NCBI RefSeq assembly: GCF_011303555.1
Contig: NZ_CP049868.1
Location: 4,960,001-5,024,000 of the forward strand
Source: Pedobacter sp. HDW13
GTDB lineage: Bacteria; Bacteroidota; Bacteroidia; Sphingobacteriales; Sphingobacteriaceae
DNA: 64,000 bases
Direction: 5' to 3'
A model generated the notes under the pieces. The model saw only the letters and a program-made list of their open reading frames with translations, ran no database searches and had not been told where the DNA came from. The translations under genes were made by a program, and so were the position numbers. The first letter of the stretch is position 1, and the number at the start of each line of letters is the position of its first letter. Positions 1 through 11,500 of the stretch are shown here, one piece after another.

Positions 1-348
1 ACGCATCCAAAGGTGGATAAGATCTACTGGCCGGGCTTTGAAGACCATCCGAACCATGATGTGGCCAAAAAGCAAATGCGGGGTTTTGGCGGCATGATTT
101 CAATTACCTTGAAAGGTGCCGATTTACAGGAAACTTTTAGGATTTCATCAAATTTTAAAGTATTTACACTGGCTGAGTCGCTCGGTGGAGTAGAATCGCT
201 GATTAACCATCCGGCTACGATGACGCATGGTTCGATACCGAGAGAAGAGCGTGAGAAAGTAGGGGTAACCGATAATCTGTTGCGTTTAAGCGTTGGGGTA
301 GAAGATATCGACGATCTTTTGGAAGATCTGGAACGTGCGTTGGCTTAA
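1..348 (+). CDS. Cystathionine gamma-synthase/beta-lyase family PLP enzyme, C-terminal part
   Basis: This is the 3' end of a gene that begins before the window; the frame is open from base 1. The visible ~115 residues match the C-terminal domain of Cys/Met-metabolism PLP-dependent enzymes. Diagnostic segments are the FKVFTLAESLGGVESLINHP stretch, the following MTHGSIP, and the closing LLRLSVGVEDIDDLLEDL. In this family that region shapes the substrate pocket, and the SLGG-x-ES stretch helps bind the substrate carboxylate. The family carries out trans-sulfuration between cysteine and homocysteine. The PLP lysine lies outside the window, so synthase, beta-lyase and gamma-lyase cannot be told apart. 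A palindromic repeat follows the stop codon directly. Confidence 0.85.
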   Translation, partial: THPKVDKIYWPGFEDHPNHDVAKKQMRGFGGMISITLKGADLQETFRISSNFKVFTLAESLGGVESLINHPATMTHGSIPREEREKVGVTDNLLRLSVGVEDIDDLLEDLERALA

Positions 349-360
349 AAAATAGAATTC

Positions 361-398
361 CGTCATCTCGACTTCGCTGCGCTCCGCTCGAAATGACG
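361..398. repeat. REP-like intergenic palindrome
   Basis: CGTCATCTCGA (361-371) is the reverse complement of TCGAAATGACG (388-398) apart from one position. The 16-base spacer is itself GC-rich and partly symmetric. It stands out from the AT-rich surroundings. From memory, similar palindromes recur between genes in many Bacteroidota genomes. It sits 12 bp after the PLP-enzyme stop, so its RNA could fold at that mRNA's 3' end. There is no T-tract, so it is not called a terminator. The rest of 399-528 shows nothing recognisable. Confidence 0.6.
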
Positions 399-528
399 GT
401 TTTGAAGAGGACTTATCTAAACGTACATCAACTTGCATAATAACCTGCGGGTTTGAAGGCGGTATAAATAAAGTCTGTCATTCCCAATTATTCTTGAACG
501 CCACGCTCACCTGTACTAATTTAATAAC

Positions 529-1380
529 ATGCAATTCCTCGAACTAAAAAATTTTCTCGATCATAAAGTAGAACAATACAACCGGCCTAATTTTATTGTG
601 AATGATCCGGTTTGTATTCCACATTTGTTTGAAAAAAAACAGGATATCGAAATTGCGGGTTTCTTTGCTGCAGTACTCGCCTGGGGGCAGCGTAAAACCA
701 TTATTAATAAATGTAGGGAGTTGCTTAACCGGATGGATAATGCGCCTTACGATTTTGTGCTACATCATAACGATGGGGATCTAAAACGCTTACTGAACTT
801 TAAACACCGCACTTTTAACGATACTGACCTGCTTTATTTTATTTCGTTTTTTAAAATGCACTACAACCATTTTGATAGTTTGGAGCAAGCCTTTGTGCCA
901 AAGCAAGATGTTTTTCTTGATGCATATCTGGAAGTATCTAGTGCAGGAAGCGAACCATTTAATACATCTGGGGTTTGTTTAACAGGTCAGCTGCAGATTT
1001 CTATAGAACAATGCCTTAATTATTTCAGGCAGTACTTCTTTTCGTTGGATGATTTTCCATATCGCACGAAAAAGCATATTTCTTCGCCAAAGCAAAAATC
1101 AACCTGTAAGCGTTTAAACATGTTTTTAAGGTGGATGGTAAGGGCTGATGATAAAGGCGTTGATTTTGGGCTCTGGGATACATTAAAACCTAAAGATCTG
1201 GTTTGCCCTTGCGATGTGCACGTAGACCGGGTGGGACGCCTTCTTGGACTAATTAACCGCAAGCAAACCGATTGGTTAACGGCGGTAGAATTAACCAATC
1301 ACTTAAAGGAGTTCGATCCCTTAGATCCGGTTAAATACGACTTTGCTTTGTTTGGCCTTGGCGTAGAAAAGGTATTTTGA
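529..1380 (+). CDS. TIGR02757 (DUF2400) family protein
   Basis: A 283-aa cytoplasmic protein of the conserved TIGR02757/DUF2400 family, which has no established biochemical role. Recognisable family segments are the N-terminal DPVCIPHLF and DIEIAGFFAAVLAWGQR stretches, then RLNMFLRWMVR, then CPCDVHVDRVGRLLGL. This CDVH-x-DRV stretch resembles the helix-hairpin-helix/glycosylase-like region of related nucleic-acid proteins, but that link is an inference. The length is normal for the family (~250-280 aa). There is no signal peptide or membrane segment. It stands alone: the flanking gaps are 180 bp upstream and 113 bp downstream. Confidence 0.85.
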   Translation: MQFLELKNFLDHKVEQYNRPNFIVNDPVCIPHLFEKKQDIEIAGFFAAVLAWGQRKTIINKCRELLNRMDNAPYDFVLHHNDGDLKRLLNFKHRTFNDTDLLYFISFFKMHYNHFDSLEQAFVPKQDVFLDAYLEVSSAGSEPFNTSGVCLTGQLQISIEQCLNYFRQYFFSLDDFPYRTKKHISSPKQKSTCKRLNMFLRWMVRADDKGVDFGLWDTLKPKDLVCPCDVHVDRVGRLLGLINRKQTDWLTAVELTNHLKEFDPLDPVKYDFALFGLGVEKVF

Positions 1381-1493
1381 TGTTAAAGTGAGAAAATTCA
1401 AAAAAAACCTTCTTTTTTAGAATCAATCTTCCTATTATTACGTAGTGTTTCTACTTTTTAGTGTAGATACTGTCTATTCCAACAGCAATTTCT

Positions 1494-2108
1494 ATGATCG
1501 CAGTTAACTTATCTGATGAGGACAGGTGGAAGAAGTACAACAATTTTTCGCCTTTAATCTCCATTTTTAAAAAGTTTCATCCACTCAACGATGAAATTGA
1601 AAAACGCATTAACCAGCATACCTTTCCGATTAGCTATAAGAAGAATAAATACCTGGTTTCGCCGGTTGACCGCAATAAATTTCTCTTTTTGATTGTAAAA
1701 GGGGTAGTAAGGGGATTTATTAAGGATGGAAATACAGAAATTACCACCTGGATTGCGAAAGAAAATGAAGTGGTGGGAACCATACGTAATTTATGGGTAG
1801 AAGGCGATTCGGAAGAGTATTTGCAGGCATTGGAAGACGTAGACTTAATTGCCATCCCACATGTATTATCAGAATACTTGTATGAAAATTTTACTGAGGC
1901 CAATATTGTTGGGCGAAAAATGATGGAGCAATATTACCGCTCCGCGGAAGAGCGCGCCTATCTCTGCAGAATCTCTTCAGCTGAAAAAAGATATAAACGA
2001 TTTTTGGTTTCATTTCCTGATCTTATAAACCGGGTTTCTTTAAAACACATTGCTTCATTTCTGGCGATCAGGCTGGAAACATTGAGCCGGATACGGGCTA
2101 AAATCTAA
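1494..2108 (+). CDS. Crp/Fnr-family transcriptional regulator
   Basis: A 204-aa protein with an N-terminal cyclic-nucleotide-binding-like beta-roll (about residues 30-125, including FLFLIVKGVVRGFIKDG), a long dimerisation helix (~135-160) and a C-terminal winged helix (SLKHIASFLAIRLETLSRIR). The recognition helix has E195-T-L-S198-R199. This is the E-x-x-S-R pattern that in FNR reads TTGAT half-sites. The cAMP-contact residues of Crp are not evident. There is only one cysteine, so an FNR-type iron-sulfur cluster is not expected and the signal sensed is unknown. A terminator follows, so it is probably monocistronic. It lies directly upstream of the adhesin island, whose promoters carry FNR-like boxes. 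Confidence 0.9.
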   Translation: MIAVNLSDEDRWKKYNNFSPLISIFKKFHPLNDEIEKRINQHTFPISYKKNKYLVSPVDRNKFLFLIVKGVVRGFIKDGNTEITTWIAKENEVVGTIRNLWVEGDSEEYLQALEDVDLIAIPHVLSEYLYENFTEANIVGRKMMEQYYRSAEERAYLCRISSAEKRYKRFLVSFPDLINRVSLKHIASFLAIRLETLSRIRAKI

Positions 2109-2143
2109 ATCAGTTTTATTATTGCTTCCTGGTTTTTACAACT

Positions 2144-2187
2144 AACGGAATAGAGGATTATAACAAACCTTTATTCCGTTTTTTATT
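2144..2187 (+). terminator. Rho-independent terminator after the Crp/Fnr gene
   Basis: AACGGAATA (2144-2152) pairs perfectly with TATTCCGTT (2172-2180) across a 19-nt loop and runs straight into a T-rich tail. It lies 36 bp past the stop codon. It separates the regulator transcript from the adhesin island. Confidence 0.7.
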
Positions 2188-2250
2188 ATTAAAATATTTC
2201 TTTTTTGCTCTAAAATTGTATTATAAATAATACATGTTAGAACATAGTTG

Positions 2251-2264
2251 TTGATTATTGTCAA
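2251..2264. promoter_or_regulatory. FNR-like dyad upstream of giant gene 1 (one mismatch)
   Basis: TTGAT-TATT-GTCAA matches the FNR-family consensus TTGAT-N4-ATCAA at nine of ten defined bases. It lies 314 bp upstream of the ATG at 2578. Two perfect matches lie in front of the second giant gene. Binding by the Crp/Fnr protein at 1494-2108 is an inference from its E-x-x-S-R recognition helix. Confidence 0.4.
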
Positions 2265-2362
2265 AAAAACATCTTTTTAAACACCCTCATGACTAGATAT
2301 ACAAAATCATATTATCTTTTTTTGTTTACTTTGTAGTATTCAAAAGACAGTTTTTGATTGAT

Positions 2363-2370
2363 TATGTTTG
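2363..2370 (+). promoter_or_regulatory. Candidate Bacteroidota -7 element (TATGTTTG)
   Basis: TATGTTTG matches the Bacteroidota -7 consensus TAnnTTTG exactly. No -33 TTTG lies at the usual distance; the nearest upstream TTTG (2330-2333) is about 29 nt away. If used, it gives a leader of about 200 nt before the ATG at 2578. Confidence 0.3.
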
Positions 2371-2577
2371 ATTAATTTTTGCTTCTCAATCTCCAAAAAC
2401 AAGATTTTAAATAGTATCTATCCCTTCAAGATTGTTTTGTTTTCAGTGATGACAAACTGATTCGGCTAACATTAACGCAAAGGATTTATTCTTCAGAAAC
2501 TGCCTTTTAAAAAGATGTTGTGCTCATCGGATGAGAAATTATTAAGTAATAATTACCCTATTATTTCCAGGTGGAAA

Positions 2578-5500
2578 ATGAATAAATTGATACAGCTCCT
2601 CTTCTCAGGTTACCTTAAAGAAAATTATCTTAAACTAATGATTTTGTCGTTGTTTTTGATGTTTTCTGCCTCTTCAGTTACTGCACAAACCTATAAAACG
2701 CATTATATTGCCCCGGCGCCGTGGCAGTATTGGAGTAGTGCAAACGAAATCATTGTATCTACAAACGTTGCTGGTACTTCGGCAACTGTGAAGAAGAGTG
2801 ATGGTACTTTAATTACAACATTAACGCCCACACCTGGAGCCCCCGCAGTTTACAGGTTTTCGGGCGATCCGGTTGGATTGGCTAAAAACAGCCTTAATAC
2901 TATTTTAAATAGCGCAGGGATTATTGTAACCGGTAATAATCCGATTGCTGTAAATGTTAGAAACATTGCTTCTGATGATATTCCGTCAGGATCATATAGC
3001 TCAACAAATGATCAGTATATTAAAGGAAATGCATCGCTGTTTAGCTTTGGCGATGCGGCTATTGGTAATACTTTTAGGGTAGGTTACTACCGCGATGGGG
3101 ATTTGAATGGTGTGGCTGCTTCGGTTTCGACCATCAGACCGGTTTACAGCGTTTTAGCTATCGAGAATAATACCACTGTTAAACTAAATGGTACTGCAAT
3201 TACCACCTTAAACGCAGGTCAGAGTTATATTTTGCAGGCTGCCATGGGTAGTTTGGTAGAAACATCTGGTCCGGCGGTAATGAATACGGGTATTAATGTA
3301 GATGCGCCAGAGGCTTGTGGCGACGGGGCCTACAACCCTGTTCCGCCGGTTAGCTCGCTGGGTAATGAGTATGTGGTAATTAGGGGAAAGGGAAATAAAA
3401 CGGCCGAACAAACAACTGTAATTGCAACCGAAGCCAATACAAACGTAACCGTAATGAATTTTGATCACAACGGTGTGCTTCAATCTACCAATACTTATAA
3501 TCTGATTGCCCAGGGCAGTTTTATTACTTTTCCCAATGGTGTAGAAACAGGAACAGGAACGGGTAACGTGCAAGTAGGGGATCCATTTTCGGGATCGAGG
3601 ATTGTGGCTACAAAAAATGTGGTGGCTTATTCTGGAACTGCAAATCAATGCGAAGTAGATATTGCTACCCTTGCGCCTTTAAATTCGTGCGGGGGCTCGT
3701 TAAAAGCAGAAACGGCTAAGTTCAGAGCCAATAATTTAACCGATTTGCCTTATTTTGCTTATCTGGTTACCAAAAGTCCAACTGATAAAATTTACTTAAC
3801 CACCACTGGTGGTTCTCCAGCTTTTACGAATACGGATATTGAAACCATTTCGGGTGTTGGTACGCGTAGGCAGCTGGGAAGTACCGGGGCGTATGCGGTT
3901 GATTTTGATAACACAAATATAGGTAACCCCAGTTCGTTTTTTATCACCAGTAACAGCAGACTTACTGTTGCTATGGTACAATCGGGAGGCGGTTTTTCGA
4001 TGTCAAACTTTCTTTCTCCGTTTCCGGAGAAAGCTGGTAAACCAACTTATGTACAGTCTGACTGTGCTTCGGCCTTATTGAGTGCCGATCCAAATAGTAC
4101 GGCTCCATATCAATGGTATTTTAACGGCGTTGCCATAGCAGGAGCCAATTCATCAACCTATCGTGCTGCGGTATCGGGTTCGTATACCATTACTTCGATG
4201 CTGGATTGTGGGGTGAGTTCGCAATCCCTACCGGTAACCATTGCTTTATGTAATATTGATTTGGTACTGAATAAAACGGTTGACAATGCATCACCTGCAA
4301 AAGGTGCGACAGTTAATTTTACCATTACCGTAAAAAACTCGGATGTAGCATCGGGAGTAGTTTCGGGTACCGGTAATGCAATTGGTGTTTCAGCAACAGA
4401 TATCCTTCCTTCAGGTTATACTTATGTTTCGAATACAACAACAGCCGGAACAAGCTACGATCCAACAACCGGTTTATGGTCGATTGGAAGTATGGCCTCC
4501 GGCCAAACGGTTACATTAACCATAAAGGCCACTGTAAAAAGTTCGGGTAGCTATACGAATACGGCTACAGTAACCGGTCCGCAAAACGATCCGGTACCAT
4601 CCAATAATACAGCTTCGGCGAGTGTAACCCCGGTTGATATTGTATTAACATCGGGAGCAGGAACAGATGCACAATCGATTTGTGTTGGTGGTACCACCAC
4701 GGCCATTACTTATTTAATTACCGGAACACCTGTTGTACTGGTTACTGGCTTAGGTGCTTCGGGTTTAACTTATGGTACTACTACATCGGGCGGGAATACC
4801 ATTTTAACAATTAATAGCGGTACGGTATCAACAGCAGGAACCTACAATTACACCATAACGGCAACTTATGCTTTACCATCTACCACTATTACTACGGCTA
4901 ATGGATCGATAACGGTGCGCCCGGCGGTAACAACGCCAGTATTTGCTGCAGGTGCTACTTCTACACGTTGCCAGGGAGCTGCTGTGCAAAGTTATCCGGC
5001 CACTGCAAATAATACTACTGGAATTACTTACAGCATTAGTCCGGCTAACTCAGGTGTTATTAATGCTTCAACAGGCGAGGTAACCTGGTCGGCTAATTAT
5101 AATGGAACTGCAACCATTACTGCTGTGGCGGCCAGTCCTTGCGGAAATAAAACCGCAACACATACGGTAACCATTAACTCTACCGGTACTATTTCGGGGG
5201 CTGCAACCGTATGTTCAGGATCGAATGGAACATTAACTTTAACAGGTGCACCGGCAACTGTGGTACGTTGGGAATCATCAACAGATAATATCAACTGGAC
5301 AACTATTGCCAATACTACTGCGACTTTAAACTATACCAACATTGCGGTTACGACTACTTATCGTGCAATTGTTTCGGGCAATGGTTGTACCAACGCCATT
5401 TCGGGAACAGCAACTGTAACGGTAAACCCACGCCCGGTAATTGCTAACCAAGCTTACTATATCTGCAAAACGGGCAGCTTTAATTTTAGCCCGGTTGATG

Positions 5501-8500
5501 TACCAAACGGAACAACTTATACCTGGTCGGCTCCGATAACTTCTTCGGCCAATATTAGCGGAGGAACTGCTGGTACAAGTCAGTTGGCTGTAAATCAAAC
5601 CCTGAGTAATTCGGGTACTACACTCGAAACTGCTACCTATGCGGTTACACCAACTTATTCGGGATGTGCGGGCAATGCTTTTACCATTACGGTTTATGTA
5701 GTGCCAACAATAACAGCGAGCGCTACAGGAACCACTGCCTGCTCGGGTTCAGCATTTAGTGTAACACCGACGAGTAATGTTAGTGGTACAACTTACACCT
5801 GGACAGCAGCTTTATTTAACGGAACCGCTACCGGATTTTCTAATCAGGCTTCAGCTGTTTCGGTACCTATTTCTCAGATTTTATCAAATACCTCTGGTGC
5901 CGATGCAACAGTTAGGTATACCGTTACGCCAAACTATAATGGTTGTACCGGTGCAACATTTACTTTTGATGTTTTAGTTAGAACTGCAACACCAGCACCA
6001 ACAGCGAGCAACCAAACTTTCTGTGAAATTGCCAATGCCACTGTAGCCAGCTTAGTAACTACAACCGGAACCAATATAAAATGGTATACACAAGCTACTG
6101 GCGGAACCGCTTTGGCTTCAACCACTGCTCTAACGAATGGAACTTATTATGCAAGTCAGACAGCAAACAGCTGCGAGAGTGCAAGCCGCGCACAGATTAC
6201 GGTAACAATTACTGCAACGCCTGCACCCACAGCGAGCAACCAAACTTTCTGTGAGATTGCCAATGCAACAGTAGCCAGCTTAGTAACTACAGCCGGAACC
6301 AATATAAAATGGTATACACAAGCTACTGGCGGAACCGCTTTAGCTTCAACCACTGCTCTAACGAACGGTACTTATTATGCAAGTCAGACAGCAAACAGCT
6401 GCGAGAGTGCAAGCCGCGCACAGATTACGGTAACAATTACTGCAACACCTGCACCCACAGCGAGCAACCAAACTTTCTGTGAGATTGCCAATGCCACTGT
6501 AGCTAGCTTAGTAACTACAACCGGAACCAATATAAAATGGTATACACAAGCTACTGGCGGAACTGCTTTAGCTTCAACCACTGCTCTAACGAATGGAACT
6601 TATTATGCAAGTCAGACAGCAAACAGCTGCGAGAGTGCAAGCCGCGCACAGATTACGGTAACGATTACTGCAACGCCTGCACCAACAGCCAGCAACCAAA
6701 CTTTTTGTGAAATCTCCAATGCCACTGTAGCCAGCTTAGTAACTACAGCCGGAACCAATATAAAATGGTATACACAAGCTACTGGCGGAACCGCTTTGGC
6801 TTCAACCACTGCTCTAACGAATGGAACTTATTATGCAAGTCAGACAGCAAACAGCTGCGAGAGTGCAAGCCGCGCACAGATTACGGTAACAATTACTGCA
6901 ACGCCTGCACCCACAGCGAGCAACCAAACTTTCTGTGAAATCTCCAATGCAACAGTAGCCAGCTTAGTAACTACAGCCGGAACCAATATAAAATGGTATA
7001 CACAAGCTACTGGCGGAACCCCTTTGGCTTCAACCACTGCTCTAACGAACGGTACTTATTATGCAAGTCAGACAGCAAACAGCTGCGAGAGTGCAAGCCG
7101 AGCACAGATTACGGTAACAATTACTGCAACGCCTGCACCCACAGCGAGCAACCAAACTTTCTGTGAGATTGCCAATGCCACTGTAGCCAGCTTAGTAACT
7201 ACAACCGGAACCAATATAAAATGGTATACACAAGCTACTGGCGGAACCGCATTGTCTTCAACCACTGCTCTAACGAATGGAACTTACTATGCAAGTCAGA
7301 CAGCAAACAGCTGCGAGAGTGCAAGCCGTGCACAGATTACGGTAACGATTACTTCAACGCCTGCACCAACAGCCAGCAACCAAACTTTCTGTGAGATTGC
7401 CAATGCCACTGTAGCCAGCCTAGTAACTACAACCGGAACCAATATAAAATGGTATTCACAAGCTACTGGGGGAACTGCTTTAGCTTCAACCACTGCTTTA
7501 ACAAACGGAACTTACTATGCAAGTCAGACAGCAAACAGCTGCGAGAGTGCAAGCCGCGCACAGATTACGGTAACAATTACAGCAACCCCAGCACCCACAG
7601 CCAGCACCCAAACTTTTTGTGAAATCTCCAATGCAACAGTAGCCAGCTTAGTAACTACAGCCGGAACCAATATAAAATGGTATACACAAGCTACTGGCGG
7701 AACCGCTTTAGCTTCAACCACTGCTCTAACGAACGGTACTTATTATGCAAGTCAGACAGCAAACAGCTGCGAGAGTGCAAGCCGAGCACAGATTACGGTA
7801 ACAATTACTGCAACGCCAGCGCCAACAGCCAGCAACCAAACTTTCTGTGAGATTGCCAATGCCACTGTAGCCAGCTTAGTAACTACAGCCGGAACCAATA
7901 TAAAATGGTATACACAAGCTACTGGCGGAACCGCTTTGGCTTCAACCACTGCTCTAACGAATGGAACTTATTATGCAAGTCAGACAGCAAACAGCTGCGA
8001 GAGTGCAAGCCGCGCACAGATTACGGTAACAATTACTGCAACGCCAGCGCCAACAGCGAGCAACCAAACTTTCTGTGAGATTGCCAATGCCACTGTAGCC
8101 AGCTTAGTAACTACAGCCGGAACCAATATAAAATGGTATACACAAGCTACTGGCGGAACCGCTTTGGCTTCAACCACTGCTCTAACGAATGGAACTTATT
8201 ATGCAAGTCAGACAGCAAACAGCTGCGAGAGTGCAAGCCGCGCACAGATTACGGTAACGATTACTGCAACGCCAGCGCCAACAGCGAGCAACCAAACTTT
8301 CTGTGAGATTGCCAATGCCACTGTAGCCAGCTTAGTAACTACAGCCGGAACCAATATAAAATGGTATACACAAGCTACTGGCGGAACCGCTTTGGCTTCA
8401 ACCACTGCTCTAACGAATGGAACTTATTATGCAAGTCAGACAGCAAACAGCTGCGAGAGTGCAAGCCGAGCACAGATTACGGTAACAATTACTGCAACGC

Positions 8501-11500
8501 CAGCGCCAACAGCGAGCAACCAAACTTTCTGTGAGATTGCCAATGCCACTGTAGCCAGCTTAGTAACTACAGCCGGAACCAATATAAAATGGTATACACA
8601 AGCTACTGGCGGAATCGCTTTGGCTTCAACCACTGCTCTAACGAATGGAACTTATTATGCAAGTCAGACAGCAAACAGCTGCGAGAGTGCAAGCCGCGCA
8701 CAGATTACGGTAACGATTACTGCAACGCCAGCGCCAACAGCGAGCAACCAAACTTTCTGTGAGATTGCCAATGCCACTGTAGCCAGCTTAGTAACTACAG
8801 CCGGAACCAATATAAAATGGTATACACAAGCTACTGGCGGAACCGCTTTGGCTTCAACCACTGCTCTAACGAATGGAACTTATTATGCAAGTCAGACAGC
8901 AAACAGCTGCGAGAGTGCAAGCCGCGCACAGATTACGGTAACAATTACTGCAACGCCAGCGCCAACAGCGAGCAACCAAGCTTTCTGTGAAATTGCCAAT
9001 GCCACTGTAGCCAGCTTAGTAACTACAACCGGAACCAATATAAAATGGTATTCACAAGCTACTGGGGGAACTGCTTTAGCTTCAACCACTGCTCTAACGA
9101 ACGGTACTTATTATGCAAGTCAGACAGCAAACAGCTGCGAGAGTGCAAGCCGCGCACAGATTACGGTAACAATTACTGCAACGCCTGCACCCACAGCGAG
9201 CAACCAAACTTTCTGTGAGATTGCCAATGCCACTGTAGCCAGCTTAGTAACTACAGCCGGAACCAATATAAAATGGTATACACAAGCTACTGGCGGAACC
9301 GCTTTGGCTTCAACCACTGCTCTAACGAATGGAACTTATTATGCAAGTCAGACAGCAAACAGCTGCGAGAGTGCAAGCCGCGCACAGATTACGGTAACAA
9401 TTACTGCAACGCCAGCGCCAACAGCGAGCAACCAAGCTTTCTGTGAGATTGCCAATGCCACTGTAGCCAGCTTAGTAACTACAACCGGAACCAATATAAA
9501 ATGGTATTCACAAGCTACTGGGGGAACTGCTTTAGCTTCAACCACTGCTCTAACGAACGGTACTTATTATGCAAGTCAGACAGCAAACAGCTGCGAGAGT
9601 GCAAGCCGCGCACAGATTACGGTAACAATTACTGCAACGCCTGCACCCACAGCGAGCAACCAAACTTTCTGTGAGATTGCCAATGCCACTGTAGCCAGCT
9701 TAGTAACTACAACCGGAACCAATATAAAATGGTATTCACAAGCTACAGGGGGAACTGCTTTAGTTTCAACCACTGCTCTAACGAACGGTACTTACTATGC
9801 AAGTCAGACAGCAAACAGCTGCGAGAGTGCAAGCCGTGCACAGATTACTGTAACGATCTATCAAACACCAAAAGGATTTAATGATACTAAAACAGTTGAT
9901 TGTACTGGTAGTTTCAGCTATAATCTTCAAACTGCAAATATTGATAATACAGCCAATGGTGGAAATGCTGTGCCTGCATCATTTACCTGGACTGTCAATT
10001 CAAACAGCAATGTAAGTGGAGCTGCAAGTGGAACGGGAAATACGATCAATCAAACTCTAATTAATACCAGCAATGCAGCTCAAACCATAACCTATACCGT
10101 AACGCCGAAAGCTACGGTAGCCGGAGCATGCGTTGGAAACCCTTTTACTATTACCGTAAATATTCCGGTTTGTTCATCAATTTCGATCGCAAAAGTAGCG
10201 GATGTAGCTACTGTTAATCAAGCTGGAAATACAATTCACTATACAGTAACAGTAGCCAATACCGGAAACGCAAGTCAAACCAATGTGGTTGTTAGCGACC
10301 CGTTATTGGGTGGAACTTTAAGCAATCCGGTTAAAACAGGAAATGCTGATAATATTTTAGAAAAAGGGGAGAGCTGGACTTATAGCGGATCTTATAATAT
10401 AGTTCAGGCTGATTTGGATAACAATGGTAAACCAGTTAATAATTCTGGAAAAATTACCAATACAGCAAGTGTTCAAACCACAGAGTTGCCAACGGCGAAA
10501 ACAGCTACAGCAGATGTTAGTATTACGCTATCGCCAGCCATTACTTTAGTTAAAACCGGTACCCTTAACCTGAATGGAAATACCATTGGCTATTCTTTTA
10601 CGGTTAAAAATACAGGTAACGTTACACTTAATAATCTGGTTATAACCGATAGTAAAGTTACCGCGCCGATTACATTAGCTGCCACAACTTTAGCTCCAGG
10701 GGCCAGTACAACTGCTAACGCAAGCTACACAATCTCTGCTGCAGAGAAAACATCGGGTTCGGTAAGCAATACAGCAACAGTTACCGGAAAAAATCCTTCG
10801 AATGGCAATGTAACTGATGTTTCCGGTACAACAGCAACCAACGATACACCGACAGTAACTGCTACAGGTGTTTATGCGGCTGATGATGAAGGAACCTTAA
10901 ACGCGGTAAGTGGTGGTGTTGCAGTTGCTAATGTTTTAGTGAACGACAAGCTGAACGGAAATCAGGCTACCTTAACGAATGTAACCATTACTCAGATATC
11001 GAGCAGTAATCCGAATGTTTCAATCGATCCGGCAACCGGAGAGGTGAAAGTACTTCCAGGCACACCTGTGGGTGATTATACTTTGGTTTATCAGATTGAG
11101 GACAAAGCAAATCCTGGAAATTTAAAACAAGCAACAGTTACAGTTCATTTGGTAAGTGGAGCGATAATAGCAGTAAACGACAATGGAACGGCAAACTCAG
11201 TAACTGGCGGAACAGCAGTAGCTAACGTGTTAGCTAACGATACTTATAACGGTACTGCAACTGCTCCAACCCTGGCTGATGTAACCATTACTATCGGCAC
11301 TAACGACAGCAACGGAAAAGTAACACTTGATCCAGCAACTGGAGAAGTTAAAGTTGCTGCGAACACTCCGGCTGCTGTTTATACCTTAACTTATACCATC
11401 ACCGATAAACTGGACGCGAGCAAAACTTCTACTGCAACAGTAAAAGTAACGGTAGCTTCGGGTGCAATATTGGCCAAAGACGATGCCGGTTCGGCAAACT

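Larger units (their letters stand above)
2188..2577 (+). other. AT-rich upstream region of the first giant adhesin gene
   Basis: About 390 bp with no convincing gene. It holds an FNR-like dyad (2251-2264) and a TATGTTTG box (2363-2370), listed separately. An in-frame ATG at 2515 would add 21 residues ahead of the chosen start. The added segment is polar and the hydrophobic signal core lies downstream, so this DNA is treated as untranslated leader. Confidence 0.5.

Noticed and set aside
2515..2577. ATG at 2515 as start of giant gene 1
   Set aside because: It adds 21 polar residues before the signal peptide. The ATG at 2578 gives the same MNK start as giant 2 and a better signal peptide.
5934..9773. 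Seventeen 65-aa frames on the - strand at 228-bp intervals
   Set aside because: They are the antisense of the repeated Ig_7 units. Their regular recurrence is due to the repeat itself, and they have no start context or independent conservation.
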